A stretch of 24,796 bases of DNA. Source: a virus. A program made the translations under genes and the position numbers. The notes below the pieces were generated by a model that was not told the origin of the DNA, did no database searches, and saw only the letters and a list, made by a program, of their open reading frames with translations. Each line of letters starts with the position of its first letter. Position 1 is the stretch's first letter. Positions 1 to 5,166 of this stretch are shown piece after piece. The stretch spans positions 1-24,796 of IMG/VR virus record IMGVR_UViG_3300047375_001100; one strand, given 5' to 3'.

Positions 1-1
1 G

Positions 2-175
2 CTTAATAGTTTATATGGTGCCACAACATTACCTTCATTTAGATATGGGATGAACCATTCTATACTAAGTGAAGCAATTACATTATCAGGACACAGAATT
101 ATACAAGAATCAGCCCTATGTGCTAACAGACACATGAATAAAGTTATGCGTGGGGAATTAAAATTAGAAATATAA
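2..175 (+). CDS. 43A: DNA polymerase, T4 gp43-like, N-terminal piece (gp43A), C-terminal 57 residues only
   Basis: The gene enters from the left edge, and its last 57 codons are visible before a TAA at 173-175. They begin with LNSLYGA, the motif B (Kx3NSLYG) finger helix of family B DNA polymerases. An FRY motif and a long helix (about residues 20-50) follow, as in T4 gp43. The protein then stops before motif C (DTDS), the thumb and the clamp-binding tail, which sit in the gene at 1247-2182. The polymerase is therefore encoded as two polypeptides that must associate, since motif B and the motif C aspartates together form the active site. The stop overlaps the next start (TAATG), so this is a tidy gene end and not an obvious frameshift. 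The exonuclease and N-terminal palm lie outside the window. The family call is confident; that the two halves form one enzyme is inferred. Confidence 0.88.
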   Translation, partial: LNSLYGATTLPSFRYGMNHSILSEAITLSGHRIIQESALCANRHMNKVMRGELKLEI

Positions 176-438
176 TGGCATTAAAAAAACAATCAATTAG
201 AAGTAAACATCATATAACAGTAGAAGGTAAAACTGTTTCTAAAGATGTTTTAATTACTAGAAGTAAAGATTGGAATGAAATTCAAGAAAATCTATTTAGA
301 AAAATGCTCAAGCAAGGAGGTACATTTAAAGTTGCAGGAATTAAGTATAAGATAGAAATTAAAGAAAGAAATGATTTAGACTCAAATAGACAAGCTCCTG
401 TTAATTTACCACCAATCCCAGGTGAAAGATCATTTTAA
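175..438 (+). CDS. Small basic protein of unknown function inserted between the polymerase halves
   Basis: An 87-residue protein that I do not recognise. Its ATG overlaps the stop of gp43A (TAATG), suggesting translational coupling. It is lysine-rich at the N-terminus (ALKKQSIRSKHH), has a GGTFKVAGIKYKI segment at about residues 48-60 that looks like a beta-hairpin, and ends in a proline-rich tail (APVNLPPIPGE). A similar GGTF...KYK segment occurs in the unknown protein at 23552-23854, so the two may share a small domain. It has no nuclease motif (HNH, GIY-YIG or LAGLIDADG), so it is not an evident homing endonuclease, although it lies where a mobile element might be expected. It is the first of three genes separating the polymerase pieces. 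Confidence 0.7.
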   Translation: MALKKQSIRSKHHITVEGKTVSKDVLITRSKDWNEIQENLFRKMLKQGGTFKVAGIKYKIEIKERNDLDSNRQAPVNLPPIPGERSF

Positions 439-448
439 AAATAATTAT

Positions 449-862
449 ATGGTAAAAGGAGCAATAGCAGGTAACTTTGATGTAATGCATCCAGGTTATA
501 TAAAAATGTTTAAAGAATGTGCTGAGAATTGTGATTGTTTAATAGTGCTTTTACATTCAGATCCTTCTATAGAAAGGCCTCATAAACTTAAACCTATTTT
601 GTCTACTAAGGAAAGAAGAGAGATGCTATCTGAGTTAAAATCTGTATGTGATGTATTTGAATATAATTACGAAGCTCAACTTTATGATTTACTTAAAATG
701 GGTGAATTTGATATTAGATTTTTAGGAGATGATTATGTTAATAAACCGTTTACTGGAGATGATTTAAAAATACCTATTCACTATATAAATAGGGATCATG
801 GTTGGTCTACAACTAGATATAAACAAATGTTAATAGATAATGAAATAGATTACCCCTTTTAA
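449..862 (+). CDS. Nucleotidyltransferase of the glycerol-3-phosphate cytidylyltransferase-like family
   Basis: A 137-residue protein starting at ATG 449. An in-frame GTG at 422 would add nine residues but overlaps the previous gene. The sequence fits the small HxGH nucleotidyltransferase fold: GNFDVMHPGY at residues 8-17, an STKERREML helix in the middle, and HGWSTTRYK near the C-terminus, equivalent to the RTxGISTT signature of TagD-type enzymes. Such enzymes couple CTP or ATP to a phosphorylated polyol or sugar to make an activated precursor for surface polymers. The second histidine of HxGH is tyrosine here (HPGY); I believe this is a natural subfamily variant, but it could alter activity. 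The gene lies between the two polymerase pieces, next to a DUF6165 gene that is also glycan-associated. The substrate cannot be told from sequence. Confidence 0.78.
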   Translation: MVKGAIAGNFDVMHPGYIKMFKECAENCDCLIVLLHSDPSIERPHKLKPILSTKERREMLSELKSVCDVFEYNYEAQLYDLLKMGEFDIRFLGDDYVNKPFTGDDLKIPIHYINRDHGWSTTRYKQMLIDNEIDYPF

Positions 863-863
863 T

Positions 864-1250
864 ATGAAAGTAGAAATATCAAACGGAGAATTACTAGATA
901 AAATTACAATTCTAGAATTAAAATTAGATAAAATTAAGGATAAGGATAAATTGGTTAATATTCAAAAAGAATTTGATACCCTAAACCCCTTATGTAATGA
1001 ATTATTTAAAATATATGGTGGAGAATTACAAGTGCACTATTTAGCTTTAGCTAAAATTAATGGAAAACTTTGGGACATAGAAGATTGGATTAGAGATTGT
1101 GAACGAGAAAAGAGATTTGATAAAGAATTTGTAGAACTAGCTCGCTCTGTGTATATTACGAATGATAAGAGGTGTGAAGTAAAAAATTTAATTAATATAG
1201 TAACAGCATCAGATTTAATAGAAGAAAAATCATATAAAGATTATAAATGA
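864..1250 (+). CDS. DUF6165-family protein, probably glycan-associated
   Basis: A 128-residue, largely helical, charged protein. The N-terminus (ISNGELLDKITILELK) and the later pattern LWDIEDWIR, FDKEF, LARSVYITND match what I know of DUF6165, a family often found in lipopolysaccharide and glycosyltransferase gene clusters. Its biochemical role is unknown to me. It starts one base after the nucleotidyltransferase stop, and its TGA overlaps the ATG of gp43B (ATGA at 1247-1250), so the second polymerase piece is translationally coupled to it. There is no transmembrane segment or signal peptide. With the preceding gene it forms a glycan-type pair inside the polymerase split, far from the main glycan island at 10.5-19.2 kb. 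Confidence 0.62.
   Translation: MKVEISNGELLDKITILELKLDKIKDKDKLVNIQKEFDTLNPLCNELFKIYGGELQVHYLALAKINGKLWDIEDWIRDCEREKRFDKEFVELARSVYITNDKRCEVKNLINIVTASDLIEEKSYKDYK
1128..1159 (+). promoter_or_regulatory. Candidate Bacteroidota-type promoter for gp43B
   Basis: TTTG at 1128-1131, a 20-base spacer and TATATTAC at 1152-1159 match the Bacteroidota -33/-7 pattern (TTTG, 19-21 bases, TAnnTTTG). It lies inside the DUF6165 gene about 90 bases before the gp43B start, so it could let the second polymerase piece be transcribed independently. In AT-rich coding DNA such matches can arise by chance. Confidence 0.35.
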
Positions 1251-2182
1251 AACATTTAGAAGAAACACCATGGTGGATATGTGATACAGATGATGAAAAT
1301 TACTGTGCTTATGTTGATACTGATTCTAATTATTTTAATGCTGAACCTATATTACTTCACCTATACCCCAATTTTGAGGAATTTAGTAATAAAGAAAAGG
1401 ATGATATTTTAGAAAAAGTAGCACTTAAATATCAAGATATTATTACAGATCATTATGATATTTTAGCCCAAGAATGTTTTAATGTCCCAGAACATAGACT
1501 TGAAATGAAAACTGAGTGTGTAATTAGGTCAGCTTATTTTAGAGCTACTAGACGTTATGCACAGTGGATTACTAAACAAGAAGGTATTGAAAAAGAAACT
1601 TTAGATATTAAGGGTCTAGAGTTTATGAAAGCAAATTTCCCACCCATTTTAGGGGAATTTTTTAATGATATACTCCAACAAGTACTCAAAGGAGAAGAAA
1701 AATCAAATATAATTGATCAAATTAAAATATTTAAAAAACAAATACTAGGTGGAGAAATACCCTTAGCAAAATTAGGTAATCCAACAGCCGTTAAAAAATT
1801 ACAAAAATATTCAGGTACAAGTGCTAGAGCAGGTGAAATGTTTACTGAAATACTTAAAGGTGCCCCTGCACCTGTAAGAGCGGCTATTCGTTATAATGAT
1901 TTATTAAAGCTATGGAAATTAGATAGAAAACATAATTTAATTACAATGGCTGATAAAGTTAAATGGATTTATTGTAAAGATAACCCATATAAGATAGAAG
2001 CATTAGCATTTTTTGACTATGATATTCCTGAAAAAGTCCAAGATTTTTTAGATAGATATGCCGATAGACAAAAAGTCTTTGATTCAATATTATTGAATAA
2101 ATTAGAGGGATTCTTCAGTGATTTACAATGGTCATTAGATTTAAATCCTTATACAAATGCATTAAGTTCGTTTGAAATTTAA
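1247..2182 (+). CDS. 43B: DNA polymerase, T4 gp43-like, C-terminal piece (gp43B)
   Basis: A 311-residue protein holding the C-terminal third of a family B DNA polymerase. Motif C is YVDTDSNYF at residues 22-30, with the two catalytic aspartates D24 and D26; the usual YGDTDS glycine is valine here. A TRRYA element at about 101-105 corresponds to the KKRYA template-primer-binding motif, followed by LDIKGLE. The thumb region follows, and the end (KLEGFFSDLQWSLDL...SSFEI) resembles the gp43 C-terminus, where a short hydrophobic tail binds the sliding clamp. It begins about 20 residues before motif C, so the break falls between motifs B and C. The start overlaps the DUF6165 stop (ATGA). The sliding-clamp gene follows after 23 bases. 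No intein or intron boundary is visible; the halves appear to be stable separate genes. Confidence 0.9.
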   Translation: MKHLEETPWWICDTDDENYCAYVDTDSNYFNAEPILLHLYPNFEEFSNKEKDDILEKVALKYQDIITDHYDILAQECFNVPEHRLEMKTECVIRSAYFRATRRYAQWITKQEGIEKETLDIKGLEFMKANFPPILGEFFNDILQQVLKGEEKSNIIDQIKIFKKQILGGEIPLAKLGNPTAVKKLQKYSGTSARAGEMFTEILKGAPAPVRAAIRYNDLLKLWKLDRKHNLITMADKVKWIYCKDNPYKIEALAFFDYDIPEKVQDFLDRYADRQKVFDSILLNKLEGFFSDLQWSLDLNPYTNALSSFEI

Positions 2183-2201
2183 GATAAAATTCGTATATTA
2201 C
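2171..2201 (+). promoter_or_regulatory. Bacteroidota-type promoter upstream of the sliding clamp
   Basis: TTTG (2171-2174), 19 bases, TATATTAC (2194-2201), within the extended element TTCGTATATT at 2190-2199 that recurs in this window. The -33 element lies in the end of gp43B. Initiation 4-6 bases after the -7 box would fall at or next to the ATG at 2206, so the clamp transcript could be almost leaderless. Confidence 0.6.
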
Positions 2202-2205
2202 AGTT

Positions 2206-2928
2206 ATGATAAATAAGAGTACACTCACATCAGTTATTTCCAAATATTACCTAAATGGTTTAAATAATCAGGTAAAATGGAGAATTAAAGATAAACAACT
2301 TACTATTTACGCAGGTGAATCAGGTAGAGTATGTAAAATAGAACATAATAATTTTCCACTAGAGGATGCTGAATTAGGTGTATTTGATACACATAAATTG
2401 AGTAAATTGATATCTATTACTAATGGTGATCTAATGGTTTCATTAGAAAAGATTAAAGCAGTTTATACTAAAATACATTTTGCAGATGCTAATTTTGATT
2501 TAACTTATTCATTAGCTGATATTCTTATTTTAGGTAAGAATACTTATTATGAAGATCCTGAATCGTTTGAAATGGAACTTGATTTAACTAGAGAAGACAT
2601 CGATCATTTAATTAAAGCTAAAAGTGCATTAGCTGATGTAAATAATATGTTAATAACAAGCACTACAGATATGGATAGTACAAATATTTGTGAATTTATA
2701 TTTGGTGATAATACAGGATTTTCTAATAAAATTACATACCAAATTAATGGTACTATATTAAAAAGTGGTATAGAAATACCTTTTGACTCTGATGTATTTA
2801 AAGATATTTTAAATGCTAATAAAGATATGGATAGTGGCACATTAAAATTATCAGAACAAGGAATGTTAAAACTAAACTTTTATTCAGAAGAAGTAAATAG
2901 TGAATATTTTATAGCAAGAAACGAATAA
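2206..2928 (+). CDS. 45: DNA polymerase sliding clamp, T4 gp45-like
   Basis: A 240-residue protein, close to the length of T4 gp45 (228). Its pattern fits a two-domain trimeric clamp: FPLEDAELGVFDTHKLSKLIS in the first domain corresponds to the gp45 segment in which DFDVAIYDLNGFLGILS occurs. A second repeat (LTREDIDHLIKAKSALADVN...) leads to a beta-rich C-terminus. The protein encircles DNA and tethers polymerase, and in T4-like phages it also activates late transcription. It directly follows gp43B and has its own promoter. In T4, gene 45 lies beside 44 and 62; here the clamp loader is about 4.3 kb downstream with the chaperone genes in between. Overall similarity to gp45 is low in the parts I can compare, so the call rests on pattern plus context. 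Confidence 0.82.
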   Translation: MINKSTLTSVISKYYLNGLNNQVKWRIKDKQLTIYAGESGRVCKIEHNNFPLEDAELGVFDTHKLSKLISITNGDLMVSLEKIKAVYTKIHFADANFDLTYSLADILILGKNTYYEDPESFEMELDLTREDIDHLIKAKSALADVNNMLITSTTDMDSTNICEFIFGDNTGFSNKITYQINGTILKSGIEIPFDSDVFKDILNANKDMDSGTLKLSEQGMLKLNFYSEEVNSEYFIARNE

Positions 2929-2931
2929 TAT

Positions 2932-3525
2932 ATGGCTAATAGTGTACAAATTATAGACAATTTTTATAGTAATGTAGATGATGTAAGATCTAGTGCCTTA
3001 AAACAAAGCTTTGATGTTAAAGGAAACTACCCAGGTAACCGTACTGTTCCTTTTATAAATGATCTTACAAAAAAAGAAATAGAAAGGCATTTATCTCCTG
3101 TGCATGGAAAAATATTTTGGCCTGACCCTAAAAATATACATTCTTATTGTGGTTCTTATCAATATACTACATCAAGAGATAGAACTTGGATACATGCTGA
3201 TAGTTGGAATTCTTGGGCTGGAGTACTTTATTTAACCCCAGATGCACCTTTATCAGGTGGAACTGGTTTATTTAAACATAAAAAAACGGGATTGATAAAA
3301 GTCCCAAGGTTAAAAAGTGGTAAAATTAACCAAAAATTGTTAGATAAAATATATATAGACTCACAAGATTATACTAAATGGGAAATAACTGATAGAATTG
3401 CTAATGTTTATAATAGACTTGTTTTATATAAAGGGGATTTATTTCATGCTTCTTTAGATTATTTTGGTGCTAATAAAAATGATGGAAGATTATTTCAAAC
3501 TTTTTTCTTTAATACTGAATTATAA
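2932..3525 (+). CDS. 2-oxoglutarate/Fe(II)-oxygenase-like protein (DUF6445-like)
   Basis: A 197-residue protein starting three bases after the clamp gene stop. It shows the double-stranded beta-helix iron-binding arrangement of 2OG/Fe(II) oxygenases: HAD at H88/D90, a distal histidine H172 in GDLFHASLDYFG, and R186 in DGRLFQTFFF, placed to bind 2-oxoglutarate. The WAGVLYLTPDAPLSGGTGLF segment is typical of prolyl-hydroxylase-like phage oxygenases and DUF6445. Members hydroxylate proteins, small molecules or nucleic-acid bases; the substrate is not apparent. Similar oxygenases are common accessory genes in marine T4-like phages. It has no signal peptide. The fold call is fairly secure and the exact family less so. 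Confidence 0.75.
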   Translation: MANSVQIIDNFYSNVDDVRSSALKQSFDVKGNYPGNRTVPFINDLTKKEIERHLSPVHGKIFWPDPKNIHSYCGSYQYTTSRDRTWIHADSWNSWAGVLYLTPDAPLSGGTGLFKHKKTGLIKVPRLKSGKINQKLLDKIYIDSQDYTKWEITDRIANVYNRLVLYKGDLFHASLDYFGANKNDGRLFQTFFFNTEL

Positions 3526-3528
3526 TAA

Positions 3529-3909
3529 ATGAAAAAAAAACCTGATATGTACGCTGAAAATAAGGCGATAATGCCATATGGGGATAGTGTTGCTGCCCCC
3601 AAAATAGAATTAGAAGATACTAATTCATGGGTAGCTAAACAAACAGTAGACGTAAATAACTATTTAGCAACTAAATTTGCTGAATTAAAAGAAGAATATG
3701 CTAGGTTAATTTCATTATATAAATGGAATGAACTAGTAAATAAAGCTGATTTTAGTTTTATTCCTGTAAAAGGACATATTTACTTTTTATATCAACGAGA
3801 AGATGGAAATTTATTTTTATCTCTTATTGAACCTGAATATTGGAACCAATTATTTGTGGGTAAAGTAAAACTAGATTCAGATAATAAATGGATAAAAGAA
3901 GAAAATTAA
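3529..3909 (+). CDS. Conserved DUF2452-like protein
   Basis: A 126-residue protein. The order of its motifs matches what I recall of DUF2452: an N-terminal MPYGDSVAAPKIELED segment, a central helix (KFAELKEEYARLISLYKWNELV), then a small beta domain (SFIPVKGHIYFLYQ...GNLFLSLIEPEYW). The family occurs in Bacteroidota and other bacteria and has no known function. It follows the oxygenase gene after three bases, and its end marks the close of the clamp transcription block, because a promoter for hsp20 begins about 20 bases later. There are no membrane segments and no catalytic motif that I can name. Confidence 0.62.
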   Translation: MKKKPDMYAENKAIMPYGDSVAAPKIELEDTNSWVAKQTVDVNNYLATKFAELKEEYARLISLYKWNELVNKADFSFIPVKGHIYFLYQREDGNLFLSLIEPEYWNQLFVGKVKLDSDNKWIKEEN

Positions 3910-3931
3910 TATATGTATAATAGAACATAAT

Positions 3932-3962
3932 ATTGTAGAGCTAGGGCATGCTGTTATGTTTA
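3932..3962 (+). promoter_or_regulatory. Bacteroidota-type promoter upstream of hsp20
   Basis: ATTG (3932-3935), 19 bases, TATGTTTA (3955-3962), close to TAnnTTTG. It lies in one of the few real gaps (3910-4005) and would give a leader of about 40 bases before the ATG at 4006. It lacks the TTCG extension seen in the other promoters, so it may respond differently. Confidence 0.5.
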
Positions 3963-3987
3963 AATTAAATTAACCGAGAGCTACGGC
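3938..3987 (+). repeat. Imperfect 10-base direct repeat, copies exactly 40 bases apart
   Basis: GAGCTAGGGC at 3938-3947 and GAGCTACGGC at 3978-3987 differ by one base. The first copy is inside the spacer of the hsp20 promoter and the second in the predicted leader. The arrangement could be a pair of operator sites or a chance repeat. Around the second copy CCG/CGG can form only a short stem. Confidence 0.4.
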
Positions 3988-4005
3988 CTCACAAAACTAA
4001 ATGAT

Positions 4006-4422
4006 ATGAGTACATTATTCAATGAACGTACACCGTTCGACTTACTATTCCGAAACTTTTTTAAAGCAGACGGATCTTTTCAACCAACCACGTTTGACAA
4101 CAAACAACCACACCCACTAGATATTTTTTATGACGAAGAAGGGCTTCACTTTGAGATTGCCTGTACTGGTCTAACTAAAAAAGACATCCAACTAGAAATA
4201 GATGGAGATCTTTTAAAAATTATCTATGATAAACCAAAAGAAGAAGAAGATTATTCTGGTTACATCTATAAAGGATTAGCTAAACGATCTTTTAACTTAG
4301 GTTATAAAGTAGCAGCTAAATTTGAACTTGAAAGTTTATCAGCTGAAATGAAGGATGGCTTACTTCATATTTTTATTCCAATTGCCGAATCTAAAAAGCC
4401 AAAAACAATTAAAATTAAGTAA
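4006..4422 (+). CDS. hsp20: Small heat-shock protein (Hsp20/alpha-crystallin family)
   Basis: A 138-residue protein. After a short N-terminal region (RTPFDLLFRNFF, the aromatic start typical of Hsp20 proteins), an alpha-crystallin domain spans roughly residues 38-130: HPLDIFYDEEGLHFEIACTG, then KKDIQLEIDGDLLKI and the A/G-L element GLLHIFIPI. The end carries an IxI motif (KTIKIK), used to lock oligomers together. Such proteins hold unfolding proteins in an ATP-independent way. T4-like cyanophages commonly carry an hsp20, but here it leads a module with GroES and GroEL. It has its own predicted promoter. Codon choice in the first 150 bases looks richer in C and G than its neighbours. Confidence 0.93.
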   Translation: MSTLFNERTPFDLLFRNFFKADGSFQPTTFDNKQPHPLDIFYDEEGLHFEIACTGLTKKDIQLEIDGDLLKIIYDKPKEEEDYSGYIYKGLAKRSFNLGYKVAAKFELESLSAEMKDGLLHIFIPIAESKKPKTIKIK

Positions 4423-4440
4423 TAAGTTTTATTAAAAAAG

Positions 4441-4472
4441 CGTGTCCTAGCGCAATATTATTCGTATATTCA
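4441..4472 (+). promoter_or_regulatory. Promoter upstream of the groES/groEL operon
   Basis: The extended element TTCGTATATTCACGT starts at 4461 and contains the -7 box TATATTCA (4465-4472). The -33 position with a 20-base spacer is CGTG, only a partial match. It shares a block of about 25 bases with the promoter at 21688-21719 (CGCAA, a TATT-rich stretch, then TTCGTATATTCACGT). The predicted leader is about 17-20 bases before the ATG at 4494. Confidence 0.6.
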
Positions 4473-4493
4473 CGTTACAAATAAATAAGTTAT

Positions 4494-4817
4494 ATGTCTG
4501 AAACAAAACGAAGGAAATCAATTCAAATTATTACTGATCCTCTACTAGAACCATTTTTTATTACAAAAGATGAATACAGTTATACTGTAAAACAAAATGT
4601 AGTATCAGATGCATCCCACTTTAGATCCAAGGGAAATGCAAAAACATATGAAAAGTCATTATATTATTATCCTACTTTTAGTGATGCTCTTAATAAAATA
4701 GCTGAGTTAAAAGCTGGAGTTGATGATTATAATGATTTAAATAGTTTTATTAACAATTATAAAGAAATTAGTAACCAAATAAAAATTTATACAGATGGAA
4801 TTAGAAGCACTGTTTGA
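4494..4817 (+). CDS. Conserved phage protein of unknown function
   Basis: A 107-residue protein with motifs (IQIITDPLLEPFFITKDEYSYTV, then SHFRSKGNAKTYEKSLYYYPTFSDAL) that I recognise as a small family recurrent in tailed phages, without known function. It begins with a lysine/arginine-rich stretch (KRRKS) and ends in a helical region. It is the first gene after the promoter at 4461 and overlaps the GroES start by 23 bases, so it is probably co-transcribed and translationally coupled with the chaperonin pair. Whether it relates to chaperone function cannot be told. No enzyme motif is visible. Confidence 0.7.
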   Translation: MSETKRRKSIQIITDPLLEPFFITKDEYSYTVKQNVVSDASHFRSKGNAKTYEKSLYYYPTFSDALNKIAELKAGVDDYNDLNSFINNYKEISNQIKIYTDGIRSTV

Positions 4818-5166
4818 TGCTGTTATCGTAAAACCTATAGAAGTAGAAGAAACTACTTATGGTAATATTATTGTACCTGATTTAGGTAAAGAAAAAAATG
4901 AAATGGGCACTGTAGTAGCAGTAGGTCCCGGAAAACCAACAATTTCTGGTAATTTTATTCCTACTAATTTAAAAGTAGGAGATAGAGTAGTTTTACCTAC
5001 TATGGGGTTCACAAAACTACCATATAATGGAGAAGAATATTATGTTGGTCCTGAAAATCAAGTTTTAGCTAAACTTAAAACACAAGTTGCAATTGAAGAG
5101 GCAATAGCAACCACTAAAGTTACTGAAGAAGAAATTAATCAAATAAAAGATTTAACAAATGAGTAA
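4795..5166 (+). CDS. groES: GroES-like co-chaperonin (Cpn10)
   Basis: A 123-residue protein with a full Cpn10 domain in about residues 1-98. DAVIVKPIEVEE is the N-terminal strand. TTYGNIIVPDLGKEKNEMG is the mobile loop, with the hydrophobic IIV that docks on GroEL. GTVVAVGPGKP and LKVGDRVVLP follow, and the core closes with EEYYVGPENQVLAKL. T4 and relatives encode an unusual co-chaperonin, gp31, for folding the major capsid protein; this one looks more like a bacterial GroES. It has an extra tail of about 25 residues, acidic and helical (EEAIATTKVTEEEINQIKDL), that ordinary GroES (about 97 residues) lacks. Its end overlaps the groEL start by eight bases, as in a coupled operon. Confidence 0.92.
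   Translation: MELEALFDAVIVKPIEVEETTYGNIIVPDLGKEKNEMGTVVAVGPGKPTISGNFIPTNLKVGDRVVLPTMGFTKLPYNGEEYYVGPENQVLAKLKTQVAIEEAIATTKVTEEEINQIKDLTNE

Noticed and set aside
2604-2840. 78-codon open frame on the - strand inside the clamp gene
   Set aside because: It is the shadow of a well-supported + strand gene, with no start context or family match. The other - strand frames (for example 5830-6219, 9803-10096, 13547-13819) were rejected for the same reason.
3910-4005. Gap before hsp20 as a possible tRNA or structured RNA gene
   Set aside because: No cloverleaf or long stem could be formed; only short stems and a direct repeat are present.
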